NCBI GenBank assembly: GCA_020740775.1
Contig: JAHEWK010000012.1
Coordinates: forward strand, 1,922,001 to 1,986,000
Length of the DNA stretch: 64,000 bases
From: Ilyonectria destructans
Lineage: Eukaryota; Ascomycota; Sordariomycetes; Hypocreales; Nectriaceae
Direction of reading: 5' to 3'
The notes under the pieces were generated by a model. It saw nothing but the letters and a program-made list of their open reading frames with translations. It was not told the origin of the DNA and ran no database searches. The translations under genes and the position numbers were made by a program. The stretch's first letter is position 1, and the number at the start of each line of letters is the position of its first letter. Below, one piece after another: positions 46,797 to 60,559 of the stretch.

Positions 46797-49700
46797 CTTT
46801 AGTAGTATTTTATTCTATTCTTTAGAAAACTAGGTATTAGTTTCTAAGGTATAAATACTTATTTATAGTATATTGGTATTTTACAGTTATAATTAAATTT
46901 ATTGGGAAATACTTTATTATTATTATTATAGAATAAGTATTCCATATTAATTTTTATCTGCTATTCTTTACTGGGTATTTTATATATATTATACTATTTC
47001 TCCTTATACTTATAAATATTAGTAATATATCTCTACTTAAGGTATCTATCTGGAGTTAGCTTAAGAAGTTATTTATTTTCCTTAGTAATATTAATATTAA
47101 AGTTAGGTTATTAGCTAATAGTATTAACTCTGCTATTTTCCAATCTCTTTTTATAGATAATAATATAGTTAAATTCTAATAGGTATTCTATATAGTGGAG
47201 TTACCTACTACTAAGCTTCTATATAGTTATAAAATACAAGATATTCTTATAGTTAGTATAGACCTTAATTCTATATTTACTTCCTAAGAGGTAGTATTAG
47301 AATTCCTTAAATAAGTTAACTATAGTGAGGAATTTTTTATTATAGATAGAGTAGTTAAGCTTTACTCTATAGAGTTTATATAAATAGAAGGTAATTAGGT
47401 GTAATTTCCCGTTAATATCTCTTTATTCTATTTAGAATTTCAGATTAAAATTAGATAAATCTATTTCCAGCTTAACTTCTTTCTTAGGGTTAAATATAAC
47501 TAAAATTAATTTGCTAAGAATTACCTTTTTAATATTATTAAAAGCTTTCTGTATTTTAATATTCTATTTAAAATTTACTTCTTTCTTTATAAGTTCTATA
47601 AGAGTATATTTAATACTTTTAAAATTATAAATAAACTTTTAGTAGTAGTTAGTAAATTCTAAGAAGCTTTATACTTCTTTAATATTATTAGATTTTAGCT
47701 AATTTTTAATAGCTTTAATTTTCTTATAATTTATATAGATTTTATTTAAATAGATAGTATATCTAAGAAAGTTTACTTTATCTATATAGAACTTACTTTT
47801 CTCTAGTTTAATAAGAAGGTTTATATCTTATAGTTTCTTAAGTACTATATAGATATATTCTGTATATTCTTCTTCTATATTAAAGAAGATAAGGATATTA
47901 TTAAGGTAATATATAATAAAGATATTAAGATATTTCTATAGTATATTAGTAATTATCTATTAGAAGGTTGCTAATATATTAGTAAGTCTAAAAGATATAA
48001 TTAGATATTTAAAAAGTTTATACTTTATATAGAAAGCAGTTTTCTATTTATCTTCTAATTTAATATAGATAAAATTATATACTCCTTTAAGATTAAGAGC
48101 TATAAACTATTTCTTACTATATAATTAATCTTTCAGTTTATTAATAAGTAGCAATAGTATTTAGTTCTTAATAGTGATATTATTAAGCTATTAGTAATCT
48201 ATAACTAATTACAGTTTTCTATTTTTCTTTAGGATAAATATAACTGGGTATTCTATAGAGGACTTTAATATCCTAATAAATCCCTTTTTTAATATATCTT
48301 TAAGATATTCCTTTAATATATAGAGTTGAATTTTATTAAGATTATAAATCTTATAGAATTTAGCTGTAATTTTATCTTTTAGTACTATCTTATAGTTCTA
48401 TTAACTGTACTATAGTAGGCCTATTTCTATTTCTTTAGTAAATAGTCTTTTATAGATTTAATAAGTAAGAGGTATATTTTTAAGTTTATTATCTGCCTTT
48501 TTTACTTTCTTTATTTCTTTTAGTTTTTTATTAAGCTTTATAAATTATACTTATACTTATATAATAGTATAGTATATCTTATTTATATAGATATTACAGT
48601 ATTTATATTTAGTGCCTTAGGGTAATAAAGTATCTATTATATTATTATATATTACTCTACTAATACTATTATCAGTTAGAATTTAAGATCTTATATTATT
48701 ATTATCTAAATTCTATTTATAGAAGGAATAATTATCGATATTATTAAAGGTTATTTAGTTAGTTCTCTAATTAATTAGTGGGTTTACTTATTATAGCTAT
48801 AAATAGCCTAAAATTAAATTATATTATACTGAGGGAATAATATTAAAAGAGATACCTTTATTATATTTATTTATAAAACCCTTAAGGTAATTAACCTCTC
48901 TAGTAATATATCTATTATTATAATTAAAACTTATTTCTTTAAGATTCTACACTTAGTATAGATTTAATTTATTTCTTTATAGTAGCTTTAGCTTATTTAC
49001 TACTTCTAGATAAAGGTAGTTAAATTCTATACTGCTATCTACTAATATAGTATACTAGTATCTCTTAATTTATACCTGAATTTTCAAGTAATTCAGTCTT
49101 ATACTTTCTATAGTATATAGAGCTCTTACTAAAAGTTCTACTTCTTCTAGCTTTAGGCCTATCTATTACTCTATTATAGAGGGCAAAAATGGGTTTTTAT
49201 CTGTATTTAAACTACTTTATACTATTTTCAGTCTTTAGCTTATCTGCCGGTTTTTTAATAAAAGTTAAATCCGTCTTTATATATTCTGTATATATATCTG
49301 TAATTTTTCTTTTTTTCTTTATTGTATTTTAGGTATATATATATACTGCAATCTATTACAAATTGTTCTTTATATACTTTACTAAGTATAGATATAGGGA
49401 TATAGTTCTTCTTTATTTTTTATAAGTATAGAGAGCCTTTCTGGTTCTTTTAGTAACTCGTATTATATTCTTCTTTTTAATTGTATTATTTACTTATTAT
49501 TACCTTAGGGTTTTCTTTTCTAGTTATCTTAAGTTAGTTCTCTATTTCCCTTTATTAGATATTATTATTAGATAATTTATTATATCCAGTTTTTTCTAGT
49601 TAGAAGTATTTTCAGTCTTATGGGAAATATCTTTATTCTTTCTATATTTAGTACTAAAGGTATATCTTAGTTTTTATATAGATTTAGTATTTCTAATATT

Positions 49701-51645
49701 AGTAATCCTAAGGATTCTATAATCCTTATATATACTGCTATAGGAATCTAATTATCTTAGCTTCTAGAATAATAATATAGTACTTAAGATATCTATTAGT
49801 ATTTTTATTGTACTCTATATTATACTTTATATATAATTAGGTAATAGGGATTTCTAGTAGTCTTAGGGGGTAGTAGTTATAAGTCTATTTATTCTTTAAG
49901 TAATAGTAATATTATAGATAGTAGTATAAAATCTATAAGATCTAGTTATATCCTTCTATACTGAAGTAAAGAATAGAGTTATCTCTAAACTCTCCTTTAG
50001 GTTTTACTATATAGTCTCTTATTTTATATCTTATTATTATATAAAGGTAGATAAATTTATATTATTTAGTATTTTGCTATTCTCTTATAAGTTATTAGTA
50101 TATAGCTTTTTTATTTTCCTATTATTATTTATCTTACTTATTAAGTATAGCTTTATCCTGCTATAGTTTCTCTATTACTATTTAGCTGGTTTCTTTTAAG
50201 ATGCTGGGTATATATTCCTCTATATAGAAGTTCAGTTTTTTCTTATTACTGGAGTTAGAATATTTATTTCTAATATTATAGTTATCCAGCTATTTATTTA
50301 GAATATTATTCTGAGTGTTTAGTACTTTTAGTATTTCTCTTTAGTAGGTTTCTAGCTGTTTTTCTTATTATACTATAGCTATAGTTCTTAATATTTCTAC
50401 TGATAGTTAGACTGCTAGTAGTTTTAGTATCAGTATCTATTCTGTCTGTTTTTTCTATCTATTTATTCTTATAGTAGAGTCTTCTGGGTATAGTACTTCT
50501 GCTTCTTCTTAAGATAGATATTACTTCCGGCTGGGTAGATATATAGGCCAGTTTGAACTGGAGTATTTATATACTTCTTATATTATAGTAATAATTTGTA
50601 TTTATATTGCTATTTCTATTTCCTTCTATCTCTAGATAATATTAAATAACTATTATTCAGTAGGTATAAATTGGAATTATTATTCTTTTTTTATTCTTAT
50701 ATAAAGTATTCTTTCTTATTGTAGTTATAGTATATAATATCCTTCTTATCTTAAGACTATCTTTATATAGCTTTAAGTTCTATAGATTCAGTATATATTT
50801 TCTAAGAGGTATTTCTATAAAAGTTACTCTATTAGCTACCTTTTTATTCTCTATTATTTCCTTATTAGTTAGAGTAGTAAGGATTATATAGAGTATCTTA
50901 ACCTCTTTAGTATATTATAGCTTTCTCTCTGTATTTTTTATACTGTTATTTATTAATTTTAATAGCTATAGTAATATATTCTATAAGAATATTAAGTCAG
51001 TTAGCTTTATAGAGTTTGTTTTTAACTTTATTTTTTAACTTCTATTAGAATATTTCTATAAGTATCTTATTCTTTCAGTCTAACTTAGAGGCAACTTATT
51101 AGAGTGTAATAGTATAGGCAGCAGTAGAATAAATCTATTTAAGTATATGGATTTTTATAGCTATCTGCCTTTTCTTATTAACTATTCTAAATATATCTTT
51201 AAGAGCTATTTTAAAGTTCTTTTAATCTGTAAATAGATTAACTATATCTTAATTCTAATTAGCCTTATTATTATTAAGGAAATCCTTAAGAATAGATTTA
51301 AATTAATTCTTTATATTACTAGATATTAAATTGCTTATAAATAGCAGTTATAATTCTGTAGATACTAACTGTTATAGATACTATTAGAAGTATTCTTTTA
51401 TTCTAATAATAAAGAGTATAATATTACTAGATATTTTATTAAATTTCTCTAGTAGTAGTAATTTTATTACTTCCTCTAGATTATATTTATTATTTCTAGC
51501 AGCTAGTATTAGTATATTCTATACTTACTGCTATAGAGTGCAGATTAAGTTATATAGCTGCTTAACTTTAGCAGCTATATTAGTATTATTTACTGGAGCT
51601 ATATAAGCTAGTAGTATAGGTATATTACTTAGGGTAGTAGGTATA

Positions 51646-52056
51646 TGTAACAGTTATACTCTCTAGACTGCCGTATACATAGTATAGGGTAGGTAAGAGA
51701 TAGGTTGCTAGTAGATAAACTGTAGGTTTATATTAGCAGATAGATTAGGGCGTTACTTACTGGGTAAATATTACATCTGGTAATAGTTAAGTATAGTAAT
51801 ATATAGTAAGTTAAGGTAATTAAGGTAATTAAGTTATATTAATAGCTAAGTAGCTGCTTATTGGGAATATACACTACTCTATTATCTATATACTTAGATA
51901 GATCGTTAGATTATATAAGTAATCTAGCAATTCAGAATTGTAGGATCGTAAAGGTAATCCTGCAATCCAGTTTTAATTGGTTGAAAATTATAGGTACTAG
52001 AATACTGCCAGTCCTAACTGCCTACTACCTACTTAAGGTGTATATAGGCTGTGATA
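51646..52056 (-). repeat. Family A middle LTR, shared by A1 and A2
   Basis: 411 bp. It still begins TGTAACAG, the undamaged TG end. It abuts A1 internal sequence on the left and the A2 polypurine tract on the right, so it is both the 5' LTR of A1 and the 3' LTR of A2. Confidence 0.8.
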
Positions 52057-55000
52057 TAATATCTCCCCTCTGTTAGTTTTTATCCTTAAGGCCTATTATA
52101 AGACTATTCCCCTAATTTTTATATATATATCCAACCTAAATCTATAAATATTCTGCTGATTATTATATTAGGTTATATTTCTAAATCTATTAAGACTGAG
52201 TAATATTCCGTTCTTATATAAGTTATTACCTTTAAGGATTATAAAATTATATCTTATTCCTACTGCTTTAAGAAGTAGTTAGTCTGCTATATATCTGAGA
52301 AATCCTTATAGTGCAGTAAATATATAAGCTTGGGTTATTCTTATAATAGTTCTAATATTACTAGCTTTTATAAGTAGTTCTATATACTCTATTATTTTTC
52401 TTATGCTGATTTTAGTAGTAACTAAGAATATAGAGGCTTAGTAAAAGGTCGATCTGGATATTAAGAAGGCTGAGAGTACCTTAACTGAGATATTAGCCTA
52501 TTTAGTGTGTTTTTATAAATAAAAGAAAGTATTAAAGGAGTGTGGTTCTAATTTATTTATTTAAGGGATCTAGGAATTAGACGATATTAATAGGGTGTAT
52601 TCTTAGGAGTCTGCTATCCTTAAAGAGTAATAGGCTATTGGGGAGGTGCAGGCTGCTGGTACTATAGATATACTGAATTGGTTCTCTATATTGGGTATGC
52701 TACTTAATTTATCTCTATTGGATTCCGGCGTTGCTGGTAAGAATTCTTTATAATTTCTGGATGTTATTTCTAGAATCTGTCCCAATATATATTTCCTGGG
52801 CTGCTTCTTTATTTAAGGAAGTCTTTTAATTTAGCTTGATAATATATAAGGTATTTATAGAGTTTCTATATATCTTCTAATGGGTTGCAGTTTTCCTATC
52901 TTATAAGATATTTTATTTTATTATTTTCTCTTTTTATATTAAGGATTATTTTGACTGTGAATTTCTGGTTATTCTTAACTTCTATTTCTTAATTGTTATT
53001 CTATATTTTGACGTAAATAGTATCTACTGCTAATTTAAGTAATAAAATGTAAAAGATTAGATAGAGCTTAACCTTTAGTAGTAAGTCCAGTTTATAGTTA
53101 TTTTCTAAGATTTTTTTTAAAATTTTATAAGGTCCAATAAATTTAAAGTCCAATTTATTATTCAGCCTTTTTATTATAATGTTTTTTATTATAAGGTAGA
53201 CTATATCTCCCTCCTGGAAGATTAGTCCCTTTAATTTTTTCTTATTATAATGTTTTTTTATCTATTTATATATGAACTTCAGTTCTATTTATATTTCTTT
53301 ATATAGCTGTTATAGTTAGTTGGTGCTGAGGATTGCTTTTATATTTAGGGGTCCTTCTTATAATAATCTGTAGGTATTGGGGGTAAATTTAAAGTTAGTA
53401 TAAGCTAGTATAAGCTTTATTATTCCTAAGGTAGATATATTATAGGCCAGTTATACTGTAGGCAGCTTCTGGACCCAGTTATCTTACTTATAATTAATAT
53501 AGTACTGTAGATACTATTTAACTATTTAGTTAAGTCTCTCTATTTAGCTATCTACTTATAGTCTCCAAGCTGTTATAAGCTTATAGTTTAATCCCATTTA
53601 AGCTATTAGTTCTTGTCAGAATTTAGATATAAATATTATTCCTCTATTAGAGATAATCTCTATTAGCAATCTATATATACTGATAATATTTCTTAAGAAT
53701 ATATAAGAAAGTTATTCTATATCAGTAGATTCTTAGTAGGGTAGAAAGTATAAGAACTTTATAAGCCTATTTATAATAATAAATATACTATTATAGAGTA
53801 CTCTAGTTATTAGGTCTTCAGATAGCAGGAGCTTGATAATATAGTCTATAGTAATAGATTCCTAAGGTTATTATGCTACTGGTAGTAGTTATAATTATCT
53901 ATAAGGCTTATATTATAGTGATTTTGACTTTTTATATAGATTATATCCTTTAATAGTATCTAAGATAGCTTTCTTTATTTGGGGGAATAAGTATATTATT
54001 CTAAGCCTCTTAAGGGTCCTATTAATATTCTAATATCTATATATAGGGTATTTATAAACTTTCTATACTAGTTATTATTGCAGTTCTTTAGGAACCTATA
54101 ATTATTCTATTTATTCTTCCTCAGGTAGTATATTATTATACTCCTGGATTTCTTTCAGCAGTAAGTTATCTGGTTTTACTATATATATTGCTATAAGCAT
54201 TCTTCTATTAAGCTTATCGACGAACCGTACTTTCTTCGTTAGTTCTGGGGGCTATTAAGATTCTATTTCTCTTTCTTTATAGATATTATATTGTCTAAAG
54301 TCTACTGGGTTGGTAATAAATCTCTAATAAAATCTAGTGTATGTTTAGTTGAATATAAGTCTTTATTTCTAGTAGTTCTTTATATATTCCTTACTGAATT
54401 TCGGTATATATTCTGGGGGTATAAAGGCTTATTTCTTATAGATAGGTATTCTATATTGGTAGTTATACTTATAGGGGTAGATGGTATTATTGTTATTCTT
54501 GTAATAATGGTATTATTATATTTTATTCTATTATTCTTTATTTAGGGTTTTTAGTAGGTTTTTATATACTATTTTAAGTTTCTTATTATACTTTAGATAT
54601 ACTGTCTGTAGGTAGTTGTTATTTTTGGGTATTATATAGTTATAATAGAATCTTTTATAGGCTTAGCTTTTTATAAGCCTCTTAATTTAGTAGTATTCTA
54701 TTTTATTCTTTAGAAAATTAGATACCAGTTTCCAAGGTATAAATACCTATTTATAGTATATTAATATTCTATAGTTATAGTTGAATTTATTAGAAAATAC
54801 TTTATTATTATTATTATAGAATAAGTATTCCTTATAGATTTTTATCTGCTACTCTTTATTAGGCATTTTGTTTATATTGTGCTATTTTTCCTTATACTTA
54901 TAGATATTGGCAATATATCTCTATTTGAGATATCCTTCTAGGGTCAGCTTAAGAAGTTATTTATTTTCCTTAGTAATACTAATATTAAAGTTAGATTATC

Positions 55001-58000
55001 AGCTAATAGTATCTACTCTGCTATTTTCCAATCCTTTCTTATAGATAATAATATAATTAAATTCCAATAGGTATTCTATATAGTAAAGTTGCCTGCCACT
55101 AAGTTCTTAAGTAGTTACAAAATATAAGATATTCTTATAGTCAGTATAGACCTTAATCTTATATTTACTTTCTAGGAGGTAGTATTAGAATTCTTTAAAT
55201 AAGTTAACTATTATAAGGAATTCTTTATTATAGATAGAGTAGTTAAGCTCCACTCTATAGAGTTTATATAAGTAGAAGGTAATTAGATACAATTTCCCGT
55301 TAATATCTTTCTATTCTATTTAGAATTCCAGACTAAAGTTAAAAAAGTCTATTTCCAGCTTAACTTCTTTATTGGGGTTAAATATAATTAAGACTGGTTT
55401 GCTGAGAATTGCCTTTTTAATATTATTAAAAGCCTTCTGCACCTTAGTATCCTATCTAAAATCTACTTCTTTCTTTATAAGTTCTATAAGAGTATATCCA
55501 ATACTTCTGAAATTACAAATAAACTTTCAGTAGTAGTTAGTAAACCCCAGAAAGCTCTATACTTTCTTAATATTTTTAGATTTCAGCCAATCTTTAATAG
55601 CTTTAATTTTCTTATAATCTATATAGATCTTATTTAGACGGATAGTATATCTAAGGAAGTCCACTTTATCTATATAGAACTTGCTTTTTTCTGGTTTAAT
55701 AAGAAGGTTTGCATCCTGTAGTTTCTTAAGTACTGTATAGATATATTCTATATATTCTTCCTCTATATTGGAGAAGATAAAGATATCGTTAAGGTAGTAT
55801 ATAATAAAGATATTAAGGTATTCCTATAGTATATTAGTAATTATCTATTAGAAGGTCGCCGGTATATTAGTAAGTCTAAAAGATATAACTAGATATTTAA
55901 AAAGTCTATACTTTATGCAGAAAGCAGTCTTCTATTTATCTTCTGGTTTAATACAGATAAGATTATAAGCTTCTTTAAGGTTAAGGGCTGTAAACTACTT
56001 TTTGCTATATAATTAATCCTTTAGTTTATTAATAAGTAGTAATAGTATTTAGTTCTTAATAGTAATATCGTTAAGCTATTAGTAGTCTATAACTAATTGT
56101 AACTTTCTGTTTTTTTTTAGGATAAATATAACTGGGTATTCTATAGAGGACTTTAATATCCTAATAAATCCTTTTTTCAATATATCTTTAAGGTATTCTT
56201 TTAATATATGGAGTTAAACTTTATTAAGGTTGTAAATCTTATAGAACTTAGCTGTAATTCTATCTTTAAGTACTATCTTATAGTCCTATTAACTATACTG
56301 GAGTAGATCTATTTCTATTTCTTCAGTAAATAGTTTCTTATAGATATAGTAAGTAGGGGGTATATTCTTAAGCCTATTATCTGCTTCCTTATATTTCTTT
56401 ATTTCTTGTAGTTCTTTATTAAGCTTAGTAAATTATACTTATACTTATATAATAGTACAGTATATCTTATTATTTTGGGCGTTATAGTGTTTATATCTAG
56501 TGCCTTAGGGTGGCAAAATATCTATCGTATTATTATATATTGCTTTACTGGTGCTATTATTAGTTAAAGTTTAAGATCTTATATTATCATCTGAATCCTA
56601 TTTATAGAAGGAATAATTATTAATATTATTAAAGGTTATTTAGCTAGTCCTCCAATTAATTAGTAGGTTTACTTATTATAGCTATAGGTAGTCTAGAACT
56701 AAATTATATTATACTAAGGGCATAATATTAAAAAAGATATCTTTATTATATTTATTTATAAAAACCTTAAGGTAATTAATCTCCCTAGTAATATATCTAT
56801 TATTATAATTAAAACTTATTCCTTTAAGATTCTATATTCAGTATAGGTTTAATTTATTCCTCTATAGTAGCTCCAATTTATTCACCACTCTTAGGTAAAG
56901 GTAGTTAAGTTCTATACTGCTATCTACCAGTGCGGTATATTAGCATCCCTTAATTTATACCTGGATTTCCAAGCAATCCGTTTATATACTTCCTATAGTA
57001 TATAGAGCTCTTACTGGAAGTTCCGCTTCTTCTAGCTCTTGGCCTATTTGTTGCTCTGTTACAGAGGGCGAGTATGGTTTTTTATCTGTATTCGAACTAC
57101 CTCATATTATTCTCGGTCTTCGGCCTGTCCGCCGGTTCGTCGGGGGAAGTTAAATCTATCTTTATGCATCTTATACATACATTTATAGATGATTTTTCCT
57201 TCCTGGGTATACTTTATATATCCCTTAGTAATACAATCTATTGTAAATGTTTCTTTACAGACGTCGTCAGGCATAGGAACAGGAATATGTTTTTTCTTGG
57301 TTCTTTATGTATGGAGAGAACTTTTTCTTATTTTATATTCCCTATAGTTATCTGGTTTATTTGATATTACAGTAGGTTTCTTCTCTTAATTAGTTGTGGG
57401 GTTTTCTTCCTGGGGTAGGGGTTATCTGGTTATCCCTAGCTATTTCTCTATTTCTCTTTGCTGGATATTGTCGTCAGATAATTCATTATATCCGGGTCTT
57501 TTTAGTTAAAAGTATTTTCATTCTTATAGGAAATATCTCTATTTTTCTCGCACTTAATACTAAAGGTATACCTTAGTTTTTATATAGATTTAGTATTTTT
57601 AGTATTAGTAGTTCTAAGGGTTCTATAATCCTTATATATACTATTATAGGAATTTAGTTATCTTAGCTTCTAGAATAGTAATATAGTACTTAGGGTATCT
57701 ACTGGTATTCTTATAGTACTCCATATTATACTTTATATATAGTTAGGTAATAGGGATTCCTAGTAGCCTCAGGGGGTAATAATTATAAGTCTATTTATTC
57801 TTTAAGTAGTAGTGGTATTATAGATAGTAGTATAAAATCTATAAAATCTGGTTGTATCCTTCCATACTGAGGTGGAGAATAGAGTTATTTTTAAACTCTC
57901 CTCTGGATTCTACTATATAGTCTCTTGCTTTATATCTTATTATTATATAAAGATAAATAGGTTTATATTATTTGGTATTCTGTTATTTCCTTATAAGTTA

Positions 58001-59644
58001 TTAGTATATAGCTCTCTTATTTTTCTATTATTAGTTACCTTATTTATTAAGTATAGCTTTATCCTACTATAGTTTTTCTATTGTTATTTAGCTGGTTTCT
58101 TCCGGGGTACTAGGTATACATTCCTCTATATAGGGGTCCAGTCTTTCTTTATTACTGGGGTTAGAATATTTGTTCCTGATATTGTAATTATCTAGCTGTC
58201 TATCCGGAATGTCATTTTGGGTATTTAGTACTTCCAGTAATCCTCCTCAGTAGGTTTCTAGTTACTTTTCTTATTATACTATAGCTATTATTCTTAATAT
58301 TTCTGCTAATAGTTGAATTATTAGGGGTTCCAGTACCGGTATCCATTCTATCTGTCTTTCCTACCTATTTGCTTTTAAGGTAGGTTCTTCTGGGTGTAGT
58401 ACTTCTGCTTCTTCTTAAAATAAGTATTATTTTCAGCTGGATAGATATATAGGCCAGCTTAAGCCAGAATATTTATATATACCTTATATTATAGCAATAG
58501 TTTATATTTATACTGCTATTTCTATTTCTCTCTATCTCTAGATAGTATTTAATAATTATTATCCAGTAGGTATAGATTGGAATTATTATTCTTTTTTAGG
58601 CTTATAGCATTCTTATATAAAGTGTCCCTTCTTATTGCAGTTATAGTATATAATATCCTTTTTATCTTAGGGCTGCCTTTATACAGCTTTAAGTTCTATA
58701 GGTCCAGTGTATATTCCCTAAGAGATATTTCTATAAGAGTTACCCTATTAGCTACCTCTCTATTCTCTACTATTCCCTTATTAGTTAGGGTAGTAGGGAT
58801 TATACGGAGTATCCCAACCTCTTTAGTATATTATAGCCTTTTCCCTATATCTTTTATACTGTTATTTGTCGATTTTAATAGCTATAGTGATATATTCTGT
58901 AAGGATATTAAGTCGGTTAGCTTTATAGAGCTTATCTTTAACCTTATCTTTCAGTCCTTAGTAGAATATTTCTATAAGTACCTTATTCTTTCAGTCTAAC
59001 TTAGAGGCAACTTATTAAAGTATAATAGTATAGGCAGCAGTAGAGTGGATTTATTTAAGTATATGAATTTTTATAGCTATCTACCTTTCTTTATTAACTA
59101 TTCTAAATATATCTTTAAGAGCTACTTTAAAGTTTTCCCAATCTGCAAATAGATTAACTATATCTTAATTCTAGTCGGCCTTATTATTATTAAGGAAATC
59201 TTTAAGGATAGATTTAAATTAATTCTTTATATTACTGGATATCAGATTACTTATAAATAGCAGTTATAATTCTGTAGATACTAACTATTATAGATACTAC
59301 TGAAAGTATCCTTTTATCCTAATAATAAAGAATATAATATTACTAGATATTCTATTGAACTTTTCTAGTAGTAGTAGTTTTATTACTTCCCCTAGGTTAT
59401 ATTTAGTATTTCTAGTAACTGGTACTGGTATATTCTATACTTACTGCTATAGAGTGCAGACCAGGTTATATAGCTACTTAACTTTAGCTGCTATATTAGT
59501 ATTATTCACTAGAGCTATATAGGCTAGTAGTGCAGGTATATTACTTAGAGTAGTAGGAGTTCAGTTAGTTCTGGATATTTTAATAGTATAAGATATTACT
59601 TAATAGTTAATATAAATAACCTTTCTAAATAAGAGCTATTAATA

Positions 59645-60055
59645 TATAATAGTTATACTCTCTAGACTGCTATATATATAGTATAGAGTAGGTAAGAAAT
59701 AGATTGCTAGTAGATAAACTGTAGGTTTATATTAGCAGATAGATTAAAGTGTTACTTACTGGGTAAATATTATATCTAGTAATAGTTAAGTATAGTAATA
59801 TATAGTAAGTTAAGGTAATTGAGGTAACTAAGTTATATTAATAGCTGAGTAGCTGCTTATTGGGAATATATACTACTCTGTTATCTATATACTTAGATGG
59901 ATTATTGGATTATATAAGTGATCCAGTGATCCAGGATTATAGGATTATAAAGGTGATCCTGCAATTCAGTTTTGGTTGGTTGAAAATTATAGGTACTAGA
60001 ATACTGTCAGTTCCGACTGCCTGCCACCTACCCGAGGTGTATATAGGCTGTAACA
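59645..60055 (-). repeat. Family A 5' LTR of A2
   Basis: 411 bp, from TATAATAG to GGCTGTAACA; the CA-type end is preserved here. Confidence 0.8.
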
Positions 60056-60554
60056 GTATATAGTTAGTTCTGGATATCTTAATAGTATAAGATATTACTT
60101 AATAGTTAATATAAGTAATCTTTCTAAATAAGAGCTTTTAATATATAATAGTTATATCCTCTAGACTGCTATATATATAGTATAGAGTAGATAAAAGGTT
60201 AGTTACTAGTAGATAAACTGTAGGTTTATATTAGCAGATCAATTAGAGTGTTACTTACTGAGTAAATATTATATCTGGTAATAGTTAAATATAGTGATAT
60301 ATAGTAAGTTAAGGTAATTAAGGTAATTAAATTATATTAAAAGCTGAATAGCTGCTTATTAGAAATATATACTACTCTACTGTCTATATACTTAGATAGA
60401 TTGTAGGATTATATAAGTAATCTAGTAATTTAGAATTATAGAATTATAAAGGTAATTCTATAATTTCATTCTAGTTAGTTAAAAATTATAGATACTAAAA
60501 TACTGCTAGTTCTAACTGCCTGCTACCTACCTAAGGTATGTATAGGCTGTAATA
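60056..60554 (-). repeat. Extra family A leader plus LTR
   Basis: Bases 60056-60143 repeat the A2 leader (59565-59644: TTAGTTCTGGATAT..., ending AAATAAGAGCT), and 60144-60554 is another 411-bp LTR. The unit is a tandem duplication of leader plus LTR, or the stump of a third A copy. Confidence 0.7.
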
Positions 60555-60559
60555 TTATA

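Larger units (their letters stand above)
28227..52056 (-). mobile_element. Ty3/gypsy chromovirus family A, copy A1, split by B and C
   Basis: A minus-strand element with its 3' LTR at 28227-28637 and 5' LTR at 51646-52056. Its body is in three pieces, 28638-28937, 37416-39752 and 46797-51645, which together match the uninterrupted A2 body (52057-59644) in order. The middle piece corresponds to 52365-54670 and carries integrase C-terminal sequence. The right piece carries reverse transcriptase, with the YLDD box as YLNN (47908-47897), and gag relics. Element B sits between pieces 1 and 2, element C between 2 and 3. A leader stretch of about 75 bp next to the 5' LTR is missing relative to A2. 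Every frame has many stops; it is inactive. Confidence 0.8.
51646..60055 (-). mobile_element. Ty3/gypsy chromovirus family A, copy A2, uninterrupted
   Basis: A minus-strand element with LTRs at 51646-52056 and 59645-60055 and a 7588-bp body. Reading minus: gag relics near 59.5-57.5 kb, reverse transcriptase with YLND for YLDD (55796-55785), RNase H, and the integrase C-terminus (FQEGDIVYLI...KLDFKFIGPYKIL, about 53215-53100). Apparent long plus-strand frames at 57.0-59.0 kb are AT-driven artefacts. It is less mutated than A1, since only the first Asp of the RT box is changed, but is still full of stops. Confidence 0.82.

Noticed and set aside
57074..58999. Several plus-strand frames rich in Ile/Tyr/Phe, some with membrane-like character
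   Set aside because: They are antisense to the gag-pol relic of A2 and reflect AT-rich, RIP-type sequence.
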